Under the pieces are notes generated by a model. The model made no database searches. It was not told the DNA's origin and saw only the letters and a program-made list of their open reading frames with translations. Both the position numbers and the translations under genes were made by a program. From assembly GCA_034925905.1 (NCBI GenBank), contig JAYFRL010000012.1:1-64000 (forward strand): DNA of 64,000 nt, given 5' to 3'. Origin of the DNA: JAYFRL01 sp034925905. Its GTDB lineage: Bacteria; Bacillota; Clostridia; Lachnospirales; Anaerotignaceae. Shown here piece after piece: positions 1 through 7,030 of this stretch (positions are counted from its first letter, which is position 1; each line of letters opens with the position of its first letter).

Positions 1-10
1 AATATGTTGA

Positions 11-178
11 CCCTTTTAAAGGGTAGCAGGTAAATAAACGTGCGGTTGGCGGAATCATAAAGCGCCTTAAGGCGCAATGTTGGCAATAGTCCCTTTTAGG
101 GCTCAAAGAAAAACCCCACGTTTACGTGGGGATGATTATTGGTGTTGTAAAACATATAGAAGCCGGGGAATTCCGGCT
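11..178. repeat. Cluster of five short palindromes; one reads as a terminator for the two-component operon
   Basis: Five perfect or near-perfect hairpins lie close together: 11-23, 62-75, 91-101, 114-131 (8-bp stem CCCCACGT/ACGTGGGG with a 2-nt loop) and about 161-178 (AAGCCGG/CCGGCTT arms on the minus strand). Read on the minus strand, the 114-131 hairpin is followed by TTTTTC, so it is a plausible rho-independent terminator for the histidine kinase gene ending at 294. No convincing ORF occupies 1-293: all three forward frames are broken near the left edge, and a 67-codon reading at 77-280 has no ribosome binding site. Hairpins this dense can mark the end of a decayed IS200/IS605-type element, but no transposase can be recognised. 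Confidence 0.45.
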
Positions 179-293
179 TTGAATGGCGGTATCGGCATTA
201 GGATGGGAATGATTTCAGAAAGTATACCAAAACTCTTCTGTGTATTTCTAATATCCTCTAAATCCCATTATAAATTTTGATTTAAAACTGAAA

Positions 294-1523
294 TCATTGA
301 ATATGGGTGGCCAAGGTTACGGTAAAAGTTGTCCACCCATCGGCACAGTCAACACTTATTTTACCCTTATGCTCTGTAACAATTGCCTTTGCAATTGAAA
401 GCCCTAAGCCGTAGCGGTTAGCTTCCCGGTTTCGGGATTCGTCAAGCCGGTAAAACCGTTCAAAGATTTTATCGCGCTTGTCAATAGGTATTTCTTCTCC
501 GGTGTTTGATATATTCAGCATAATGTTTCCGCGGTTGCGTTTAAGACTAACCTTAATTTTGCCTCCTGCAAAGGTATGGTTTATGGCATTGTCAATTAAA
601 ATTGATACTACTTGTCCAATTTGCTCGTCATTTCCCAATATTTTTATACCTTCAGAGATATCGTATATTAATTCAATCTTTCCTTCAAAGGCCAGGCTTT
701 CAAAAGGAAGCGTACAGCCTGTAACTACTCTGCTGAGGTCAAATACATAGAAAGGGATATTGCTGGTTTCTGATTTTGTGAGCTGCAAAAGCTGTTTAAC
801 AAGATTTGCCATCCTGATATTTTCGGATTGGATGTTAGCAAGCCATTTGTTTTCACCTATTTCATGTGAAAGTAAGTCTGCATTGGCGCTGATAACCGAA
901 AGAGGGGTTTTCAGCTCATGGCTGGCATCGCTCACAAATTGCTTCTGCTTTTCAAAAGATTCCTTCAGCGGACGGATTATATGCCCTGAAATAAAATATG
1001 AAAAGAAAAATAAAATGACCAGGGTACAGCAGCCAAATATAAGAGTATATCTAAAAAGTGTTGTGAAGCTATCGTCAGCTATAGTGTTATTCATAAAAAC
1101 TATAAGCTTTCCTTCCCCTGTCTTGTTTATAAGATAAAGCATATGATTGATAGAGCCGGATTTTTTTCTGCCAGCCACCACTTCTTTGGCCAGAGCTGTA
1201 AGCTCGTCGTCAGATAAACCAGAGCTTCCTTTGTTTTCTGTTTTTTGGATGCTGCCGTTATCTGCAAGGCTAACAGAATAAAAGCTTGTAAGGTCAAATA
1301 TTTCTTTATGGTTTTTATGGTTATCGCTGGGGGGTAGATCTTCGCGGTTATCCTCAATGGAATCTTTATTATAGTCTTGAGCGTATTCCGCCATCATTCC
1401 AATATTTTTATTCATGACATCCCGGTAGCTGACTATATATACCGCAATTAGGGTTCCGGCGAATACGGCAAATAATATCGACATTATTGATACAATAATT
1501 TTTATTCTGACTTTTTTAAACAT
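294..1523 (-). CDS. Membrane sensor histidine kinase
   Basis: Two-component sensor that autophosphorylates on histidine and passes the phosphate to the regulator encoded just upstream. The 409-aa product has TM1 at about 7-32, an extracellular sensor region of about 125 residues with no recognised domain, and TM2 at about 158-180. It then has a HisKA H-box with the phospho-accepting His near 202 (SHELKTP), an N-box IDNAINHT near 310, a G1 box SNTGEEIP near 339 and a G2 box GLGL near 372. The start at 1523 is preferred because its ATG overlaps the regulator's stop codon by 8 bp, a typical coupled arrangement; an upstream start at 1541 is possible. The signal sensed is unknown. The adjacent surface-glycan genes suggest cell-envelope control, which is inference. 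Confidence 0.9.
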   Translation of the reverse strand: MFKKVRIKIIVSIMSILFAVFAGTLIAVYIVSYRDVMNKNIGMMAEYAQDYNKDSIEDNREDLPPSDNHKNHKEIFDLTSFYSVSLADNGSIQKTENKGSSGLSDDELTALAKEVVAGRKKSGSINHMLYLINKTGEGKLIVFMNNTIADDSFTTLFRYTLIFGCCTLVILFFFSYFISGHIIRPLKESFEKQKQFVSDASHELKTPLSVISANADLLSHEIGENKWLANIQSENIRMANLVKQLLQLTKSETSNIPFYVFDLSRVVTGCTLPFESLAFEGKIELIYDISEGIKILGNDEQIGQVVSILIDNAINHTFAGGKIKVSLKRNRGNIMLNISNTGEEIPIDKRDKIFERFYRLDESRNREANRYGLGLSIAKAIVTEHKGKISVDCADGWTTFTVTLATHIQ

Positions 1524-2199
1524 CTCGCACCTGCAATTCATATCCCATGCTGCGTACAGCCTTAATTGTAACTTCAGAACCTATGAAGGCTATTTTTTTT
1601 CTTGTAAATGAAATATAGACCTCTACATTGTTATATTCGGCTTCATTGTCATATCCCCATATCTTAAGTGCAAGCTGTTCCCTGGAAATGATGCGTCCCT
1701 TATTCATAAAAAGATATTCTAGGAGCTGATGTTCTTTTGCTCCCAGCCTGACGGAAAGCCCGGTTGTATTGCAGGAGAGAGTGCAGTTTTCAAGATGCAG
1801 ATTAAGATCCCCATAGCTCAAAGTATCGTTTTCAATGTCTGTCTTACGCCTGCATAGGGCGCGAAGCCTTGCCAGCAATTCCTTTGTCATAAAAGGTTTG
1901 GTTAGATAATCGTCAGCGCCACTGTCAAGCCCCATAACCTTATCATTTAGCTCTGACCTTGCAGTGAGCATAAGAACAGGCGTTTTTATGCCTGAAGCGC
2001 GTATTTCCCTTATAATATCAAAACCGTTTTTGCCCGGAAGCATGACATCAAGCACTACGATGTCGTATATTCCGCTAAGGGCAGCGTCCAGCCCGGAAAT
2101 TCCGTCATGGAAAGTATCTACAATATATTTTTCGAGTCGCAATATTTCTGAAAGCGCATCGGCAAATTTCAGTTCGTCTTCTATTAAAAGCAAATGCAT
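1516..2199 (-). CDS. OmpR/PhoB-family response regulator
   Basis: DNA-binding partner of the histidine kinase. The N-terminal receiver domain (about 1-115) has acidic residues E7/D8, the phospho-acceptor D51 (VVLDVMLPG) and the conserved Lys near 101 (LTKPF). The C-terminal winged helix (about 130-225) contains the usual family ending around AVRSMGYEL. At 227 aa it has normal length. A strong GGAGGG ribosome binding site precedes the ATG. It heads a two-gene minus-strand operon and is divergent from the glycosyltransferase gene across 166 bp, so the shared intergenic region is the natural place for its binding sites. Confidence 0.93.
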   Translation of the reverse strand: MHLLLIEDELKFADALSEILRLEKYIVDTFHDGISGLDAALSGIYDIVVLDVMLPGKNGFDIIREIRASGIKTPVLMLTARSELNDKVMGLDSGADDYLTKPFMTKELLARLRALCRRKTDIENDTLSYGDLNLHLENCTLSCNTTGLSVRLGAKEHQLLEYLFMNKGRIISREQLALKIWGYDNEAEYNNVEVYISFTRKKIAFIGSEVTIKAVRSMGYELQVRDV

Positions 2200-2277
2200 A
2201 ATATCCCTCCGGTTTATCTATTATTAATTATATCTTAAATTATTGAACTTTTCTTGAAGATTTTTTAATAAACACAA

Positions 2278-2306
2278 TTGTTCAATATTTTTTCAATTTT
2301 TATAAG
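2278..2306 (+). promoter_or_regulatory. Candidate sigma-A promoter of the glycosyltransferase operon
   Basis: TTGTTC (2278-2283) and TATAAG (2301-2306) are separated by exactly 17 bp, about 60 bp ahead of the glycosyltransferase start. Just upstream, TTGAAC at 2243 and TTGAAG at 2254 form a direct repeat with 11-bp period, the spacing OmpR/PhoB-type regulators commonly use. Assignment to the adjacent regulator is inference. Confidence 0.4.
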
Positions 2307-2365
2307 GTAAATTGCAGTAGAGAACAAAAAAACTTAACTGATTAAACAGCCAGGAGGTTTAGCGT

Positions 2366-3451
2366 ATGAAGATGCAGATTGCTTTAATTCCTGCTTATGA
2401 GCCGTTAGAAATGCTTATAGGGCTTTCAAAGCGTCTTAAAGAGGCAGGATTTACAGTAATAATAATAGATGACGGCAGTGGTGACGCTTATTGCGAAATT
2501 TTCAAATCGGCAGCGGTTTTTGCAACGGTGCTTACGTACAGCGAAAATAAGGGTAAAGGCTATGCCCTAAAGACCGGGCTTGCATATATAAAAAACAATT
2601 TTTTTGAAGACTGTGTTATAGTGACCTTGGATTCGGATGGCCAGCACAGGGTGGAGGATGCAATATTGGCAAGCGATATGGTGGCAGATAACGATAACTG
2701 CCTGTTGCTTGGAAGCCGCAGCTTTGAGGGGGATGTTCCTTTAAGAAGCCGGTTTGGAAATATGGCGACACGTTTTATTTATAAGCTTTTTACGGGTATG
2801 CCTATAAAGGATACCCAGACGGGTCTTCGGGCTTTTAAAGCCAGACTGATACCTTTTATGCTGAGCGTAAAAGGGGAACGGTATGAATATGAGATGAATG
2901 TTTTGCTGGAATGTTCACGTAAGAACATACTGATTAAAGAAATGGGGATAGAAACTATTTATATTGACAATAATTCGGGCTCGCATTTTAATACTGTAAA
3001 AGACTCATTTCTTGTATATCGCGAAATAATAAAATTTGCCGCTTCATCTTTTACAGGTTTTATTGTTGATTACGGCATGTATAGCTTGTTGATTATCTTA
3101 ACCGGCGGACTTGGCACATCGTTAAGTGTGCCATTGTCAAATGTTTTAGCGCGCATTACGAGCGCCAGCGTTAATTATGCAATAAACAAACGGTATGTTT
3201 TTAAAAGCGAAGAAAGCGTTGCGAAAACTGCGGCACAATATTTTGCGCTTGCTGCCTGTATTCTTTTCGGGAACACTATTTTGCTGAGTTATCTTGTAAA
3301 TAGCTTGCATGTGAACAAATTTGTAGGTAAGATGGCTACAGAAATTATATTTTTCACATTAAGCTGGATAGCGCAGAAATTCATAATATTTAAAAAAAAG
3401 ACGATAAACCCGGAAGCTGGTAAAAAGAGGACAGATGTTTGCATTAAATAA
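2366..3451 (+). CDS. Family 2 glycosyltransferase fused to a GtrA-like membrane domain
   Basis: Probably transfers a sugar to a polyprenyl-phosphate carrier for surface glycan modification. Residues 1-215 are a GT-A fold of the dolichol-phosphate-mannose-synthase type, with IIIDDGSGD near 33 and the DxD metal site TLDSDGQH near 88-94. Residues from about 225 to 345 form a GtrA-like domain of four membrane segments; in related systems such domains help move undecaprenyl-linked sugars across the membrane. The ATG follows a clear AGGAGG. It is followed, with a short overlap of reading frames, by the phosphodiester glycosidase-like gene, so the two are likely co-transcribed. The fusion is known in Firmicutes; the sugar donor cannot be read from sequence. 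Confidence 0.88.
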   Translation: MKMQIALIPAYEPLEMLIGLSKRLKEAGFTVIIIDDGSGDAYCEIFKSAAVFATVLTYSENKGKGYALKTGLAYIKNNFFEDCVIVTLDSDGQHRVEDAILASDMVADNDNCLLLGSRSFEGDVPLRSRFGNMATRFIYKLFTGMPIKDTQTGLRAFKARLIPFMLSVKGERYEYEMNVLLECSRKNILIKEMGIETIYIDNNSGSHFNTVKDSFLVYREIIKFAASSFTGFIVDYGMYSLLIILTGGLGTSLSVPLSNVLARITSASVNYAINKRYVFKSEESVAKTAAQYFALAACILFGNTILLSYLVNSLHVNKFVGKMATEIIFFTLSWIAQKFIIFKKKTINPEAGKKRTDVCIK

Positions 3452-3518
3452 AAATATGAAATTTAAAAAATATAACGAAACCAAAGATAAATTTTATAAG
3501 CAGTTCATGGAGGTATAT

Positions 3519-4511
3519 ATGAAATTTCCAAAAAAACCGTATGCTTGGGCTAGGCTTTATACATTGGCGTTGCTTTTGTTTACGCTTTACGTTGTTATGG
3601 ACACCTTTATAATCCCCAGGGCGTATGTGGTTGTTGATGCCGAAACTTCGCAATCCGAAGTGCAGGGGACAAAAACAGCTTCTGATGCGGAAGAGGCTGT
3701 GGATGGCAGCGAGGAGACAAAGCCTATTTCAAGCCCAGATGCTTCTTCTGATACAAGTTCTATTTTTACAGGTGAGCCTGTTATCACAGATAATTCTTAC
3801 AGCGATTCAAATATCAGCATCACAATAAAAGAATATAATGAATATGACACAAGCATATATGTTGCGGATATATACCTGTCAAGCGTTGATTACCTGAAAA
3901 CAGCCTTTGCAAACAACACATACGGGAAAAACATAACACAAAAAACCTCTGTAATTGCGGCGGCGCAAAACGCTATCCTTGCAATAAACGGTGATTTTTA
4001 CGGAGCTCAGTCTAAAGGGTATGTGATACGCAACGGAACGCTTTATCGCGATGCTTCTTCCGGTTCATCGCAGGAGGATTTGGTTATATATACCGACGGT
4101 TCTTTTGATATTATTTCGGAAGGGGCTGTGTCTGCTTCAGAGCTGCTTGATAACGGAGCTCTACAGGTGTTTTCGTTCGGGCCGGGGCTTGTTTATAATG
4201 GCGAAATAAGCGTGACTAGTGATAAAGAAGTGGGTAAAGCTATGGCCAGCAACCCGCGCACAGCAATTGGAATAATAGATAAGCTGCATTATGTTATGGT
4301 GGTCTCCGATGGCCGTACCAAAGCAAGCTCATGGCTTACTCTTTATGAGCTTGCAGCTTTTATGAACGGGCTTGGTGTTACAACTGCGTATAATCTTGAC
4401 GGAGGAGGATCCTCTGCCATGTATTTCAATGGCAATGTCGTAAACAACCCTACAACCAGCGGAAAAAAGATCTCAGAAAGGAAGGTGAGTGACATTGTCT
4501 ATATCGGATAA
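3519..4511 (+). CDS. Membrane-anchored phosphodiester glycosidase (NAGPA-like) domain protein
   Basis: The 330-aa product starts at the ATG at 3519, chosen because TGGAGG sits 5 nt upstream; a reading from 3435 would add 28 residues without a good ribosome binding site. One N-terminal membrane segment (about 12-32) is followed by a Ser/Thr/Glu-rich linker to about 90. An extracellular domain then carries the NAGPA hallmarks: NGDFYG, a run around SNPRTAIGI and a terminal NLDGGGSSAM. This family cleaves GlcNAc-phosphodiester bonds in mammals and is linked to exopolysaccharide in bacteria. With the preceding glycosyltransferase it suggests surface polymer editing, which is inference. Confidence 0.82.
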   Translation: MKFPKKPYAWARLYTLALLLFTLYVVMDTFIIPRAYVVVDAETSQSEVQGTKTASDAEEAVDGSEETKPISSPDASSDTSSIFTGEPVITDNSYSDSNISITIKEYNEYDTSIYVADIYLSSVDYLKTAFANNTYGKNITQKTSVIAAAQNAILAINGDFYGAQSKGYVIRNGTLYRDASSGSSQEDLVIYTDGSFDIISEGAVSASELLDNGALQVFSFGPGLVYNGEISVTSDKEVGKAMASNPRTAIGIIDKLHYVMVVSDGRTKASSWLTLYELAAFMNGLGVTTAYNLDGGGSSAMYFNGNVVNNPTTSGKKISERKVSDIVYIG

Positions 4512-4908
4512 TAAAACGAAGAAACAAAAAATCCATAAAACAGTTGTGGCATATATCGGTATTTCCCTGTTCTGCGGTATATTCAGCTTAATATATGAAC
4601 ATTACGGACACGGCGTCTATTCAGGCTATATGGTTTATTTGTTCCTTTTCCCCCTTATAGGAGGGGTGCTTCCCTATGCGGGGATAGGCTTTATAAATAA
4701 ACTGTGCTTCCCGGGGAGGGTTGCTTTAAATTTATATAATTCGGGGATTGCGACATTAACCGTAGGAGGCTGTTTTAAAGGTGTTTTGGAAATATATGGG
4801 ACAACTTCCGATTATATTCTGTTTTACTGGATTGCGGGGATTGCGCTCACGATATCGGGGGTTGCAATTTATATTTTTTCAATGGCAAAGCAATCGAAAA
4901 ATATATAG
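4495..4908 (+). CDS. Small integral membrane protein, function unknown
   Basis: About 137 aa with four hydrophobic segments (roughly 15-33, 45-64, 80-98 and 107-127) and a short basic N-terminus. It overlaps the 3' end of the phosphodiester glycosidase gene, which implies translational coupling. The start is uncertain: TTG at 4495 has AGGAAGG 9 nt upstream, while GTG at 4489 would sit too close to the same site. I do not recognise the family. Its position as third gene of the surface-glycan operon is the only functional clue. Confidence 0.65.
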   Translation: MSISDNKTKKQKIHKTVVAYIGISLFCGIFSLIYEHYGHGVYSGYMVYLFLFPLIGGVLPYAGIGFINKLCFPGRVALNLYNSGIATLTVGGCFKGVLEIYGTTSDYILFYWIAGIALTISGVAIYIFSMAKQSKNI

Positions 4909-5006
4909 TTTGAAATTTTCCCAGCCAGAAAAAGTTGAGAAAAGCACTTGTATATTATTAACACAAGCGGACTGCAAATGTTGTTATACGCCTATTCGCT
5001 TAAAAG

Positions 5007-5666
5007 CTATAAGAGCTTAAACTGATTTTTATGAAAATTTAAAACACCGTCATCTCTTAGCTTTGAAAGCTCAGCCGACATAGCGCTGCGTTCCACAGAA
5101 AGATAATCCGCAAGCTCCTGACGGTTAAAAGGAATGTCAAACCGGTTGGTTCCTGCTTTTTGGGCTTCGGCCGAAAGATATGCAAGAAGCTTTTCGCGGG
5201 TGGTTCGCTTAGACGTGAATTCGATTTTTTGAGTAAGATATATATTTTTCATTGATACAATATTAAGCATATTTTGAATGAGCTTGCTGTGAAATCCGCA
5301 TGCCTTAGTGCATGGAACGGCCAGCCTGCGGCAGTCAATAAATAAAATTTCGCTTTCGGTCGTTGCAATTACGTTGACCGGAAGCTTTTTTATTTCTGCA
5401 CAGGCAAAGGATTCGGCAAACAAATTTCCTGGATCTATGCTTGCAAGTATGCTTCTGTTTCCATAATAGTCGTATTGGACAATCTGAACCTGCCCGGACA
5501 AAACGATGCCGAACAACTTTGTGCTTTCGCCGCCTAATAATACTGTTTGGCCTTTTTCATAACAAACCGTTTTCGCGGACAGGCATGAAAGAAGAGGCTG
5601 CAAATTTGATTCTTCAATTCCTTTAAACAGACTGACTGTTTTAAGTAATTCAAAATATTTTTTCAT
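5007..5666 (-). CDS. Crp/Fnr-family transcriptional regulator, likely controller of the hcp operon
   Basis: The 219-aa protein has an N-terminal cyclic-nucleotide-binding-like beta barrel (about 15-115), a dimerisation helix (about 125-150) and a C-terminal winged helix-turn-helix with the recognition region at about 181-205 (RQELADYLSVERSAMS). It has six cysteines (28, 35, 89, 112, 119, 123) but not FNR's N-terminal cysteine cluster, so the effector could be a cofactor or a nitric-oxide-related signal rather than a classic FNR iron-sulfur cluster. It is divergent from the ferredoxin-cupin-rubredoxin-hcp operon. In many anaerobes a Crp/Fnr member (HcpR type) controls hcp; assignment here rests on context. 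Confidence 0.88.
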   Translation of the reverse strand: MKKYFELLKTVSLFKGIEESNLQPLLSCLSAKTVCYEKGQTVLLGGESTKLFGIVLSGQVQIVQYDYYGNRSILASIDPGNLFAESFACAEIKKLPVNVIATTESEILFIDCRRLAVPCTKACGFHSKLIQNMLNIVSMKNIYLTQKIEFTSKRTTREKLLAYLSAEAQKAGTNRFDIPFNRQELADYLSVERSAMSAELSKLRDDGVLNFHKNQFKLL

Positions 5667-5698
5667 AAAATCCTCTTTTCGTTGGAATTACAACAGAC

Positions 5699-5738
5699 TT
5701 ATTGTATCAATAATAGTAAACTCAAGACATAAAGTCAA
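5699..5738 (-). promoter_or_regulatory. Promoter of the Crp/Fnr gene with an overlapping palindrome (candidate operator)
   Basis: On the minus strand TTGACT (plus 5733-5738) and TATTAT (plus 5710-5715) are separated by exactly 17 bp, a good sigma-A promoter for the regulator gene. The palindrome TTATTG-TAT-CAATAA (5699-5713) overlaps this -10 box. Its half-sites resemble the TTG...CAA architecture typical of Crp/Fnr sites. It would suit autoregulation, and lies about 77 bp upstream of the divergent operon's first codon. No equally good promoter is visible for the plus-strand operon, which would be consistent with activator dependence. Confidence 0.5.
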
Positions 5739-5782
5739 CAACAAGGTCAAATAATACATTCAAAGAAAGGGGTAAACGGAAT

Positions 5783-6487
5783 ATGATTAGGAAAATAATT
5801 AAAATCGACGAAGGAAAATGCAACGGTTGCGGTTTGTGCGCTAAGGCCTGCCATGAAGGCGCTATCGGTATGGTTAACGGGAAAGCAAAACTTCTCCGTG
5901 ACGATTATTGCGACGGCCTGGGGGATTGTCTTCCGGCTTGCCCAACAGGAGCCATAAGCTTTAAAGAACGTGAAGCGGCTAAGTATAACGAAGCCGAGGT
6001 TTTGAAAAACAAAATGAATAAGCAGGGCAAAACGCTGCCATGCGGCTGCCCCGGAACACAGTCCAGAACCATCCGCCGGAAAGCTGAAGCCGAAACCGTA
6101 AGGAGCGATATGTCTGAAAGCAAAAGCCGGCTCTCGCAGTGGCCCGTTCAAATCAAGCTTGCCCCGGTTAACGCTCCATATTTTACCGATGCAAACCTTT
6201 TGATTGCCGCTGATTGCACGGCATATGCCTATGGGGATTTTCACAACAGGTTTATTAAGAATAAAGTAACCCTTATCGGCTGCCCCAAGCTTGACGAAGG
6301 AGATTATGCCGATAAGCTTACGGAGATTATAAAAAACAACAGCATAAAAAGCGTTACTGTCGTGCGAATGGAGGTTCCGTGCTGTGGAGGAATTGAAAAC
6401 GCTGTTAAAAAAGCGCTTCAAAACAGCGGCAAATTCATTTCCTGGCAGGTGGTTACAATTTCAACCGACGGCAGGATCCTTGATTAA
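5783..6487 (+). CDS. Ferredoxin-like Fe-S protein of the hcp operon
   Basis: Residues 1-60 form a two-cluster ferredoxin fold. The first motif is complete (C13-x2-C16-x2-C19-x3-C23). The second has C43, C49 and C53, with Leu where a fourth Cys would be expected, so it may hold a [3Fe-4S] cluster or use another ligand. The C-terminal part (about 115-234) has further cysteines, including a VPCCGG stretch near 196-201 and GCPKLDEGD. The protein is likely an electron carrier or Fe-S partner for Hcp. The ATG follows AAAGGGG. It is the first gene of a four-gene operon with cupin, rubredoxin and hcp. Confidence 0.85.
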   Translation: MIRKIIKIDEGKCNGCGLCAKACHEGAIGMVNGKAKLLRDDYCDGLGDCLPACPTGAISFKEREAAKYNEAEVLKNKMNKQGKTLPCGCPGTQSRTIRRKAEAETVRSDMSESKSRLSQWPVQIKLAPVNAPYFTDANLLIAADCTAYAYGDFHNRFIKNKVTLIGCPKLDEGDYADKLTEIIKNNSIKSVTVVRMEVPCCGGIENAVKKALQNSGKFISWQVVTISTDGRILD

Positions 6488-6505
6488 TATGAGGGGGAAT
6501 TAATC

Positions 6506-6820
6506 ATGATAGAAAAAGAATATAGGTTTTCAAGGACTGATGAAAAGGCAATAGAAAAAGTCATATTTGATGAAAATCTCCATTATATCCATATGGTGTT
6601 TAACAGAGGAGAAGGGTTGCCGGAGCATTTTTCAAATTCAAATGTGTATATGACAGTTGTCAGAGGAAGGCTCTCCATCGGGCTTGATGAACAGGAACCC
6701 CATGAATATGAGGCCGGAACTTTGCTTAAAATCTCGGTTCAAACCAAAATGAATGTTAAAAATTTACATCCGGACACGCTGGAAGTTATAATTGTGAAGG
6801 CTCCGGCCCCGGCAAACTAA
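6506..6820 (+). CDS. Small cupin-domain protein
   Basis: A 104-aa single-domain cupin. The beta-barrel motif 1 region (GEGLPEHFSNSNVYMTVVRG, about 36-55) has the usual His but lacks the full HxH(X)E metal set, so metal binding is uncertain. It lies between the ferredoxin-like and rubredoxin genes with gaps of about 20 bp and has a good GAGGGGG-type ribosome binding site. Its function is unknown; small cupins in redox operons may be sensors or accessory enzymes. Confidence 0.8.
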   Translation: MIEKEYRFSRTDEKAIEKVIFDENLHYIHMVFNRGEGLPEHFSNSNVYMTVVRGRLSIGLDEQEPHEYEAGTLLKISVQTKMNVKNLHPDTLEVIIVKAPAPAN

Positions 6821-6839
6821 GAAGACGGAGGGAAATCAA

Positions 6840-7004
6840 ATGAAGAAATACAGATGTATTCCATGCGGTTATGTATATGATCCTTTGCTTGGCGATCCGG
6901 ATAGTGGCATAGCCCCAGGCACGCTGTTTAAGGACATACCGGACGACTGGCAGTGTCCGATTTGTTTTGTTGGCAAGGATGAATTTGAAACTATTGAAGA
7001 TTAA
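6840..7004 (+). CDS. Rubredoxin
   Basis: A 54-aa one-iron electron carrier with the two classic CxxC knuckles: C6-I-P-C9-G near the N-terminus and C39-P-I-C42 near the C-terminus. Between them lie YVYDP, G-DPDSGIAPGT and the aromatic DDWQCP. The start ATG has GGAGGG about 7 nt upstream, and the gene sits 26 bp before hcp. In anaerobes rubredoxin feeds electrons to NO, O2 or peroxide reductases, and here it is a plausible donor for Hcp. It is complete and of normal length. Confidence 0.96.
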   Translation: MKKYRCIPCGYVYDPLLGDPDSGIAPGTLFKDIPDDWQCPICFVGKDEFETIED

Positions 7005-7030
7005 ATAATACTAAAAAGGAGGAAAGAAAA

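Noticed and set aside
114..131. CRISPR array candidate
   Set aside because: Only one repeat-like hairpin exists; no second copy at about 60-bp spacing on either side and no cas gene in the window.
77..280. 67-codon reading frame at the left edge
   Set aside because: No ribosome binding site, runs across several hairpins and a likely minus-strand terminator.
5747..6421. 224-codon minus-strand frame opposite the ferredoxin-like gene
   Set aside because: It mirrors a cysteine-motif gene with a strong ribosome binding site and known family; the antisense frame has no recognisable domain.
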